Shown: positions 1 to 5,091 of the stretch, piece by piece | Position numbering within the stretch: position 1 is the first letter of the stretch | How the letters are laid out: every line of letters begins with the position of its first letter | Assembly (NCBI GenBank): GCA_016782825.1 | Contig: JADHXT010000221.1 | Coordinates: forward strand, 1-6,318 | From: Candidatus Brocadiia bacterium | Lineage (GTDB): Bacteria; Planctomycetota; PUPC01; DSUN01 | Direction: 5' to 3' | DNA: 6,318 nucleotides | Made by a program: the position numbers and the translations under genes | Notes under the pieces: generated by a model | Seen by the model: the letters and a program-made list of their open reading frames with translations, nothing else | What the model was told of the DNA's origin: nothing | The model's database searches: none

Positions 1-527
1 CTGTCGAAGTGGTCCATCCACTCGGTAGGCATCTTGTAAGCCCGGTGAGGGTCCCAGTAGTGCAGGTGCAGGAAGTAGTCGTCCTCTTCCCCGTTCTGCT
101 CGAGCCACGGCAGCGCCACCGCGTTCACCTCGTCGGCGTTCTCGCCGCCGCCCTTGAGGGTGAATGTGTGCAGCTCCCGCCAGCCCGCGGCGAACCACCA
201 TGCCTGGTGTCTGTCGGCGAACGAAGAGAAACTGACGGTTCGGCAGCCGTTCGCGTGGAGGTGGCGCATGAACATCGGCGGCTTGTGCGTGTAGCGGAAC
301 TCACTGCCCGGGCCCCAGTGGGTGGCGACCCCGTTGTGGACTCCGAACCGGCCCGAGAACAGCGCCGCCCGCGACGGCATGCACGGGGCGTCCGAGGCGA
401 AGCACCGGTTGAAGGTCAGCCCACTCCGGATGATCTCGTCGAGGTTCGGCGTGGTACACCGGTGGTACCCGAGCCCACTGAAGTGGTCCGGCCTCATGCA
501 GTCCAGATCCAAGTAGACAATCCGCAT
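1..527 (-). CDS. Sulfatase, formylglycine-dependent type (N-terminal part, cut by window edge)
   Basis: Reading the minus strand from the ATG at 527-525 gives 175 codons that continue past the window edge, starting MRIVYLDLDCMRPDH. Residues 7-14 (D-L-D-x-x-R-P-D) match the N-terminal metal-binding segment of alkaline phosphatase-superfamily sulfatases. Residues 49-60, CMPSRAALFSGR, fit the sulfatase signature C-x-P-S-R-x-x-L-x-x-G-R. Cys49 (codon 383-381) would be converted to formylglycine, the catalytic residue, by a maturation enzyme encoded elsewhere. The WDPH at 158-161 fits the conserved region after the first half of the domain. The family removes sulfate esters from glycans or other sulfated compounds; the substrate is not evident. 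No signal peptide is visible, so as read the protein is cytoplasmic unless exported otherwise. Whole enzymes are usually about 450-550 residues, so roughly two thirds lies outside. The gene is divergent from the flavin reductase gene. Family assignment is firm; specificity is unknown. Confidence 0.93.
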   Translation of the reverse strand, partial: MRIVYLDLDCMRPDHFSGLGYHRCTTPNLDEIIRSGLTFNRCFASDAPCMPSRAALFSGRFGVHNGVATHWGPGSEFRYTHKPPMFMRHLHANGCRTVSFSSFADRHQAWWFAAGWRELHTFTLKGGGENADEVNAVALPWLEQNGEEDDYFLHLHYWDPHRAYKMPTEWMDHFD

Positions 528-536
528 TCCCCAAGG

Positions 537-542
537 CCTCCC
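537..542 (-). promoter_or_regulatory. Ribosome binding site of the sulfatase gene
   Basis: On the minus strand GGGAGG lies 9 nt upstream of the ATG at 527-525. It supports that start; no other in-frame ATG is seen just upstream. Confidence 0.75.
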
Positions 543-655
543 ATAGGTCGGGCGTCTCGCGCGGCGCCGTGCGCTGTCTCCCTTCCACCCTCTCCCGAGA
601 GGCCCTCCTCACTCCCACGCCGAAACCCTCGCCCCCGTGCCGCCACCTTGCTACC

Positions 656-660
656 GGAGG
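656..660 (+). promoter_or_regulatory. Ribosome binding site deciding a GTG start
   Basis: GGAGG sits 8 nt before the GTG at 669-671. This is the main evidence that the flavin reductase gene starts there and not at an ATG far upstream in the same open frame, which would run across the oppositely oriented sulfatase gene. Confidence 0.8.
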
Positions 661-668
661 CCTACACT

Positions 669-1223
669 GTGTCCCGTGACCGCGTCTCGTACAGCCTGTC
701 CCGTCCCGTCTACCCCTCGCCCGCGAGCCTCGTTACGTCAGTCGACAGCGAGGGCAAGCCGAACATCATCACCCTCGGCGAGACCTTCAACCTGAGCATC
801 CGCGAGCCCGTCATCGTGGGCATCGCCATGGCCCCAGAGCGCTACTCCCATACGCTCATATCAGAGCAGGGCGAGTTCGTCGTGAACCTGCCGCCCGCTG
901 CCCTGATGTCGGAGGTGATGGCAGTGGGCTCCATGTCGGGCCGTGACCACGACAAGTTCGCCGAGATCGGCCTGACGCCATTGCCCGCGAAGCAGGTCAA
1001 GCCTCCGCTCATCGCCGAGTGTCCGGTGAGTATCGAGTGCCGCCTGCTCGACGTACAGACCATCGGCGACCACGACCTCTTCCAGGGAGAGGTGCTGGAG
1101 CACCACGTCGATCCGGCGGTCCTGGGGGAGAACGGCAGTTTTGACCCCGCCAAGCTCAGCACCATCTGCCTGGCCGGCGGCCATTTCTTCGACCTGGGCG
1201 AGCACATCCGGAACTGGAAGTAG
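669..1223 (+). CDS. Flavin reductase-like domain protein (FMN-binding split barrel)
   Basis: This 184-residue protein matches the flavin reductase family (DIM6/NTAB, flavoredoxin-like) in length and pattern. Residues 13-25 (PVYPSPASLVTSV) form the first barrel strand. 'GKPNIITLGETFNLS' (29-43) corresponds to the FMN-contacting strand and loop, and 'PVIVGIAM' with 'RYSHTLI' (47-64) is the typical strand followed by a loop. 'GEFVVNLP' (68-75) and 'SGRDHDKFAEIGLTP' (90-104) match conserved family segments. Members bind FMN and use NAD(P)H to reduce flavin or transfer electrons; the partner here is unknown. There is no signal peptide, so it is cytoplasmic. The GTG start is chosen because of the GGAGG 8 nt upstream and because homology begins right after it. 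The next gene starts 23 nt after the stop, so co-transcription is possible. The family is confident; the physiological role is not. Confidence 0.9.
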   Translation: MSRDRVSYSLSRPVYPSPASLVTSVDSEGKPNIITLGETFNLSIREPVIVGIAMAPERYSHTLISEQGEFVVNLPPAALMSEVMAVGSMSGRDHDKFAEIGLTPLPAKQVKPPLIAECPVSIECRLLDVQTIGDHDLFQGEVLEHHVDPAVLGENGSFDPAKLSTICLAGGHFFDLGEHIRNWK

Positions 1224-1246
1224 CCGACGCAGGACCGAGAGCGCCG

Positions 1247-1732
1247 ATGGGAGAAGACGAGCCCAATATGGCAAGCAAGGCGTACGACACCTTTGAGGAC
1301 CAGCGGAAGGCCGGTCGGAAGCGACTGCGCGAGGGGGCTCAGCTCATCGGCGACCCGCCTCGCGGGAAGCAGTACCGGGGCGGTATGTATCTGTTGGGGT
1401 ATGCTGTAGAGTGCGCCCTCAAGAGCGTGATCATGGGCCGCCTGGGAGCGCACACGCTGGCCGAGGCTGAAGGGCGCTACGCCGCCCGCCACAAGACCGA
1501 GATCAGCTTGACCAGAGGGCACGACCTCGAAGCGTTGGCGAGCATTGCCGAGACGCTTGGGGTCACCGTTGGGCCAGACACCGAGTTGCTTCGGGCCCGG
1601 AGCGAGGCATTCCGCTGGAAGGTCGATTGGCGGTATATGCACTACGAGCCCCGACAGGGCGAGAGTAGTGCCATTCACTTCCGAGACCAGGTCACAGTCT
1701 ACTACGACTGGCTGACGTCTCAGTTAGAATGA
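1247..1732 (+). CDS. HEPN domain-like protein
   Basis: The product is 161 residues, mostly helical and rich in charged residues. The segment 46-66, beginning GMYLLGYAVECALKS, closely resembles the core helix of HEPN-domain proteins (A-x-Y-L-x-G-Y-A-x-E-C-A-L-K). It is followed by 'GHDLEALASIAETLG' (91-105), like the H-D-L-x-x-L segment of that group, and by a C-terminal 'WKVDWRY' (124-130) and 'VTVYYDWL' (149-156). HEPN proteins are small helical-bundle proteins, many of them RNases in toxin-antitoxin or defence systems. An R-x4-H string is present at 77-82 (RYAARH), but it does not lie where the catalytic motif of HepT-type toxins usually falls, so nuclease activity is uncertain. The next gene follows after 10 nt. 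The start could be ATG 1247 (GAGA 6 nt upstream) or ATG 1268; neither has a strong ribosome binding site. Third-position GC is lower (about 78% by hand count) than in the beta-propeller gene. Confidence 0.8.
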   Translation: MGEDEPNMASKAYDTFEDQRKAGRKRLREGAQLIGDPPRGKQYRGGMYLLGYAVECALKSVIMGRLGAHTLAEAEGRYAARHKTEISLTRGHDLEALASIAETLGVTVGPDTELLRARSEAFRWKVDWRYMHYEPRQGESSAIHFRDQVTVYYDWLTSQLE

Positions 1733-1736
1733 GGAG
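1731..1736 (+). promoter_or_regulatory. Ribosome binding site overlapping the HEPN gene stop codon
   Basis: GAGGAG overlaps the TGA stop at 1730-1732 and lies 6 nt before the ATG at 1743. The overlap suggests that the two genes are translationally coupled. Confidence 0.75.
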
Positions 1737-1742
1737 ACCTAC

Positions 1743-2006
1743 ATGGTCCGCAACACAAAACAGGCCGACGAGACGCTCATGGCTCGCGTGCGGGCCGTCT
1801 ACGGGGCGGAGTTCCCGAATGCTCTGGTCGACGTATCCCCGGGGTACGCGGACCACATCCATGTGATACTGGTTTCCCGCGAGTTCGACGATATGCCTGA
1901 GGCTGAGAAACAGTCTGTGCTGTGGCGAATTGCCGAGCAGGAGTTGGGCGATGATCGGCAGCTCATTTCACTCATGCTCGCATACAGCCCGGATGAACTC
2001 AAATAG
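1743..2006 (+). CDS. Small protein with BolA-like pattern, partner of the HEPN-like gene
   Basis: This 87-residue protein is of no family I can name with certainty. The predicted order is helix (8-20), strand (27-32), strand 'HIHVILVS' (38-45), helix (52-67), strand 'ISLMLAYS' (75-82). This resembles the alpha-beta-beta-alpha-alpha-beta layout of BolA proteins. From memory, BolA has H-F-K-V-V-L-V-S-x-x-F at the place of H-I-H-V-I-L-V-S-x-x-F here (38-48), followed by a similar helix ending in E-x-E-L. The R-H pair conserved in true BolA is absent (A54-E55-K56 here), so it is at best a divergent relative or a shared fold. There is no signal peptide. It lies 10 nt after the HEPN gene with an overlapping ribosome binding site, which points to a functional pair. 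It lacks the G-S-x-D-x-D nucleotidyltransferase motif of MntA antitoxins. By hand count 24 of 87 codons end in A or T (GC3 about 72%). The coding call is firm; the fold is an inference. Confidence 0.78.
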   Translation: MVRNTKQADETLMARVRAVYGAEFPNALVDVSPGYADHIHVILVSREFDDMPEAEKQSVLWRIAEQELGDDRQLISLMLAYSPDELK

Positions 2007-2051
2007 CCGGTACGGTCCCCAGCCAGCCCGACGGCGACAACAGCCACCAAT

Positions 2052-2055
2052 GGAG
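2052..2055 (+). promoter_or_regulatory. Ribosome binding site of the tandem NTF2-like gene
   Basis: GGAG lies 8 nt before the ATG at 2064. The 57-nt gap after the preceding stop shows no clear promoter or terminator. Confidence 0.6.
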
Positions 2056-2063
2056 TCAATACC

Positions 2064-2939
2064 ATGAGGACCATCCTCCTGTCGTCGTCGCTGATACTGC
2101 TACTGCTGCCGGTGGCCTCCGCCCAGGACAACGACGCCGCAGACGTGAAGGCCGCCATGGAGAAGATCACGGTGGCCTGGGACGCGCGGGACGTCGAAGC
2201 GCTGAAGGTGCTTTTCCACGACCCGACGGTCATGTGCTTTGCCCCGGCGCAAATCGCCGACCTCGCAGGGATCATCGAGATCGCAGAGGGCCGGCCACCC
2301 GAGCCCGGCGCCGAGAGTCTCGGAGAGTATGAGCCGGAGATCATCGGCAATGTCGCCCTGTGCATCGCGCCGAACACGCTGGCCGCCAACGAAGCCGCGG
2401 GGCGGGAAGCCTTCGACAAGGTGAAGATCGCCGCGGTGCTACTCAAGACCGGCGATGCGTGGCAATCGGTGGTCGCCGCTAACATCTGGGAGGCAGACGC
2501 GATGGCCGAATGGGTCGGCGAGCAGCAGGGCGCCCAGGTCAAGGCTCTGCAGCAGATGGCGACCACGGCCTGGGAGGATGCCGGCGGGAAGTTCAAGGCC
2601 GCCGCCCCCGAGGGCACCACCGACTGGGCGAAGTTCGGGGACCTCTGCCACGACCAGTGCATCCTCATGGGGCCGATGGGCCCCGGAGGCTCCATGTCGG
2701 CGGCCCTGATGAAGCCCCTCCTTGACGCCGGGGACCTCCCGCCCATCACCATCACGCCCACCGACGACCCCGAGACGCTCACCGAGACCGGCCTTGGCGT
2801 CGTCGTGACCGCCTACAACGCCGATGCAACCGCGGGCGGCGAGGTCACCCCCTGCCGGATGATCGACATCCGCGTCTTCCTCCCTATGGAGAACGCGTGG
2901 AAGTACGTGCTCTTCGCGGGCATCCCCGTGGAGCAGTAG
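2064..2939 (+). CDS. Secreted protein with two NTF2/SnoaL-like halves
   Basis: The 291-residue product starts with a signal peptide: a short basic n-region, the hydrophobic run L10-V17, and an A-S-A cleavage site before Gln21. It is therefore exported. The mature protein appears to be two related halves. In the first (about 25-142), 'AMEKITVAWDARDVEALKVLF' is the opening helical region typical of DUF4440/SnoaL-like NTF2 folds and 'GDAWQSVVAANI' (130-141) is the closing strand. In the second (about 156-288), 'WAKFGDLCHDQCILMGP' (188-204) mirrors 'LKVLFHDPTVMCFAP' (47-61), and 'ENAWKYVLFAGIP' (276-288) mirrors the closing strand. NTF2-like domains form a cone-shaped pocket used for ligand binding or small catalytic roles. 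No catalytic residues can be assigned, so function is unknown. The gene lies 72 nt before the GH127-like gene on the same strand and may belong to the same transcript. The first half has a Pro-rich insert at 76-82. Confidence 0.8.
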   Translation: MRTILLSSSLILLLLPVASAQDNDAADVKAAMEKITVAWDARDVEALKVLFHDPTVMCFAPAQIADLAGIIEIAEGRPPEPGAESLGEYEPEIIGNVALCIAPNTLAANEAAGREAFDKVKIAAVLLKTGDAWQSVVAANIWEADAMAEWVGEQQGAQVKALQQMATTAWEDAGGKFKAAAPEGTTDWAKFGDLCHDQCILMGPMGPGGSMSAALMKPLLDAGDLPPITITPTDDPETLTETGLGVVVTAYNADATAGGEVTPCRMIDIRVFLPMENAWKYVLFAGIPVEQ

Positions 2940-2996
2940 TCGCCGGACGAAGTCGCGAGGGGCCCATGGAGCCCAATAGGCCGAGCAACCTACCAC

Positions 2997-3001
2997 AGGA
3001 G
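2997..3001 (+). promoter_or_regulatory. Ribosome binding site of the GH127-like gene
   Basis: AGGAG lies 10 nt before the ATG at 3012. No other start codon occurs in frame between the preceding stop and this ATG. Confidence 0.7.
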
Positions 3002-3011
3002 ACCAAACTCG

Positions 3012-4916
3012 ATGGGTACGCACTGTTTGTCCGTCTGCCTGGGCCTCGGAGTTGCTACGGTGGCTCTCATCGGGTGCCGTTGCGATGCCGCTGATGGACT
3101 CCGACCGGTGCCCTTCCCGACCGTGAAGGTGGACGACGGCTTCTGGGTTGCCAGGCACATGGTCTACCGCGCGCAGACCATCCCCCACTCGTGGCAGTAT
3201 GTGCAGAGGGAGATCGAGGACAACGAGATCGCCGCCGGGTGGCTTAAGGCCGAGCGCGGACAGGACACGCCGTGGAACCAGGCCAACCTACACAAGGTCC
3301 TGGAGACCTGCGCATATGCCATCGCCCAGCAACCAGACCCCGAGCTCGACGCGAAGCTCGACTACATCATCTCAGCCATCGCGGGTGCCCAGCAACCCGA
3401 CGGCTACGTGAATGCCCTCATCACAGTGAGGGACATGACGCCCTGGGCTAACCTGGACGGCCAGCACGATGGGTACGTGGCGGGGCACCTCATCGAGGCG
3501 GCCGTCGCGCACCACCTCGCTACAGGCGAGCCCTCCTTCATCGAGGTCGCCTGCCGGCTGGCCGACCACATCCACGATCGCTTCATCCCGCAGGGCCACG
3601 AGGGCGTGGGCGGCCACGCAGAGCTGGAGCTTGCCCTGGTCCGCCTGTACCGAGTGACCGGCGAGGCCCGCTACCTCGAGCTGGCCCGGGAGTGGATAGA
3701 GCGCCGAGGGCGACCGTGGGCCTACTCCAGCGACACGCCCCGCGCCTACTTCATGGACCACCTCCCAATACGCGAGGCGCCCGAGCTCACTGGCCACGCG
3801 GTGCGGACCATGTTCTACCTTACAGGTGTTGCGGGCGTCGCCAGCGAGATGGGCGATGACAGCCTTGCCGAGGCCGCGCGGCGACTCTGGCGGAGCACGA
3901 CCGAGCGCAAGATGTACGTGACCGGCTCCGTGGGGTCACAACCGGAGAACGAGGGCTTCGGCCCAGACTACGAGCTGCCGAATGACGGCTACTGCGAGTC
4001 ATGCGCAGCTTGCGGCCTCGCCTATTTCGCCCACGAGATGTTCCTGCTTGACGGCCGGTCGGGGAGCATCGACGTGCTGGAGCGCGTGCTGTACAACGCC
4101 GCCCTGCACGGCATCTCTTTGGACGGCACAACAACCTACTACCGCAACCCCCTCACCGACGCCGAGCACCCTCGCGACAACTGCTGGGTCTGCTGCCCAC
4201 CGTGCCTGTCACGGACGCTGCTCCGCGTGCCCGACTACATCTACGCACGTACCGACCGCCAGCTATACGTGAACCTGTACGTGGGCGGCGCCGTCACATT
4301 GAGCCTCGGGGACCGTATGCTGACCGTTTCGCAGACCACCGACTATCCCTGGTCCGGACATGTCCGCATCGCTGTCGATCCAGACTCCCCAGTCCGTTTC
4401 CCCCTCCACCTGCGCGTGCCCGGGTGGGCGAGGTCGGCAACCGTCGCCGTGAACGGCAAGCCACTCAAGTGCCCGACGCCGATCGACGGCTATGTCTTCC
4501 TTGACCGCAAGTGGCGAGCCGGCGATACAGTGGACCTTGAGTTCCCAATGCCCGTCGAGCGCCTGACGGCGCACCCGAGCGTGGAGGCCGACCGCGGCCT
4601 GGTCGCGCTGCAGCGCGGGCCTCTTGTCTACGGCTTCGAGGCGCTGGACAACGAAGGCAGCCTGGACATCACGCTGCCCGAGGACGCGGCCTTCCAGCCG
4701 GAGCCTCGACCCGACCTGCTCGGCGGCGTCACGGCGCTTGCAGGCACGGCGAGCGATGGCCGCCGTCTGGTCGCGGTGCCCTTCTACTCCCTCGCGAACC
4801 GGGGCCTGTCCAGTCAGATCGTCTGGGTACGTCAGGCCGGTCTCGCGGTAGACAATGCCGGCTGGGAGGGCCGCCTCTATCGGCCGCTGCCTCTCGCGGC
4901 GGCCAGAGGCGAGTAA
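3012..4916 (+). CDS. GH127-like beta-L-arabinofuranosidase (DUF1680 family), exported
   Basis: The 634 residues match the length and plan of DUF1680/GH127 enzymes, which cleave terminal beta-L-arabinofuranose. After an N-terminal export signal comes 'VPFPTVKVDDGFW' (33-45), the usual family opening. An (alpha/alpha)6 barrel of paired helices follows (about 50-410), with 'WNQANLHKVLETCAYAI' (88-104) and 'GHAVRTMFYLTGVA' (261-274). Beta-sandwich parts come last, with 'LHLRVPGWA' (465-473) and 'LVALQRGPLVYGFEA' (530-544). In characterised HypBA1 the zinc site is Glu338, Cys340, Cys417 and Cys418, with Cys417 as nucleophile and Glu322 as acid/base. The likely equivalents are Glu329, Cys331, Cys394, Cys395 and Glu314. 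Extra cysteines (328, 334, 391, 398) cluster around this site, and Cys398 replaces the Asn of the usual C-C-P-P-N motif. The signal contains L-I-G-C (19-22), a possible lipobox, though it lacks N-terminal Lys/Arg. Family is firm; the exact substrate (GH127, GH146 or a relative) is not. Confidence 0.92.
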   Translation: MGTHCLSVCLGLGVATVALIGCRCDAADGLRPVPFPTVKVDDGFWVARHMVYRAQTIPHSWQYVQREIEDNEIAAGWLKAERGQDTPWNQANLHKVLETCAYAIAQQPDPELDAKLDYIISAIAGAQQPDGYVNALITVRDMTPWANLDGQHDGYVAGHLIEAAVAHHLATGEPSFIEVACRLADHIHDRFIPQGHEGVGGHAELELALVRLYRVTGEARYLELAREWIERRGRPWAYSSDTPRAYFMDHLPIREAPELTGHAVRTMFYLTGVAGVASEMGDDSLAEAARRLWRSTTERKMYVTGSVGSQPENEGFGPDYELPNDGYCESCAACGLAYFAHEMFLLDGRSGSIDVLERVLYNAALHGISLDGTTTYYRNPLTDAEHPRDNCWVCCPPCLSRTLLRVPDYIYARTDRQLYVNLYVGGAVTLSLGDRMLTVSQTTDYPWSGHVRIAVDPDSPVRFPLHLRVPGWARSATVAVNGKPLKCPTPIDGYVFLDRKWRAGDTVDLEFPMPVERLTAHPSVEADRGLVALQRGPLVYGFEALDNEGSLDITLPEDAAFQPEPRPDLLGGVTALAGTASDGRRLVAVPFYSLANRGLSSQIVWVRQAGLAVDNAGWEGRLYRPLPLAAARGE

Positions 4917-4962
4917 CCTACGTAGTGCTCGCCAACCAGCGACGAGGACCCTCGGCCCGCAC

Positions 4963-4991
4963 TTGCCCCACCACGCCCTCGACGGTACAAT
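4963..4991 (+). promoter_or_regulatory. Candidate sigma70-type promoter before the beta-propeller gene
   Basis: TTGCCC (4963-4968) and TACAAT (4986-4991) are separated by exactly 17 nt. They match the -35 consensus at 4 of 6 positions and the -10 consensus at 5 of 6. Transcription would start near 4998, leaving a leader of about 94 nt. It lies in the only plus-strand gap long enough (175 nt) to suggest a separate transcription unit. Chance matches occur, so this is a candidate only. Confidence 0.45.
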
Positions 4992-4992
4992 G

Positions 4993-5041
4993 CGCCCCGG
5001 CGGACTACCCACAAAGTGGGCACTCTGTCCGCCTCCGGGCG
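4993..5041 (+). other. Long imperfect hairpin in the 4917-5091 intergenic region
   Basis: Three nested stems can be paired by eye: 4993-4997 with 5037-5041 (5 bp), GGCGGAC 4999-5005 with GTCCGCC 5027-5033 (7 bp), and CCCAC 5008-5012 with GTGGG 5016-5020 (5 bp) around an AAA loop. They are separated by small internal loops. No T-run follows, so it is not a canonical intrinsic terminator. It could end transcription of the GH127-like gene by another route, protect an RNA end, or act in the leader of the beta-propeller gene. The pairing is certain; the role is not. Confidence 0.6.
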
Positions 5042-5074
5042 TTGAACCATTAGGCGCCTGGGAAAAACACGAAC

Positions 5075-5079
5075 GGGAG
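5075..5079 (+). promoter_or_regulatory. Ribosome binding site of the beta-propeller gene
   Basis: GGGAG lies 12 nt before the ATG at 5092, a slightly long spacing. Together with the signal peptide that begins at this ATG, it favours 5092 over an upstream in-frame ATG at 4855. Confidence 0.55.
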
Positions 5080-5091
5080 AGCTCCTTAGCT

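Noticed and set aside
590..601. Small palindrome CTCTC-CC-GAGAG in the divergent intergenic region as an operator or terminator
   Set aside because: The two-base loop is too tight for a full hairpin, there is no T-run, and the surrounding pyrimidine-rich sequence makes such matches likely by chance.
2050..2067. Five-codon mini-ORF (ATG GAG ... TGA) overlapping the start of the NTF2-like gene
   Set aside because: Its ATG overlaps the ribosome binding site of the real gene and it has no ribosome binding site of its own; it is most likely chance.
1799..2782. Minus-strand open frame of 327 codons opposite the 87-residue gene and the NTF2-like gene
   Set aside because: Ser/Ala-rich low-information translation antisense to two genes that have good ribosome binding sites, one of them with a signal peptide.
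4992..5057. Possible tRNA-like fold (GCGCC at 4992-4996 can pair with GGCGC at 5053-5057, and GTTGAACC resembles a T-loop)
   Set aside because: The length is too short, and D and anticodon arms cannot be drawn; the nested hairpin 4993-5041 explains the pairing better.
4855..5091. Upstream in-frame extension of the beta-propeller gene starting at ATG 4855
   Set aside because: It would overlap the end of the GH127-like gene, adds 79 residues with no family resemblance and would bury the signal peptide that starts at 5092.
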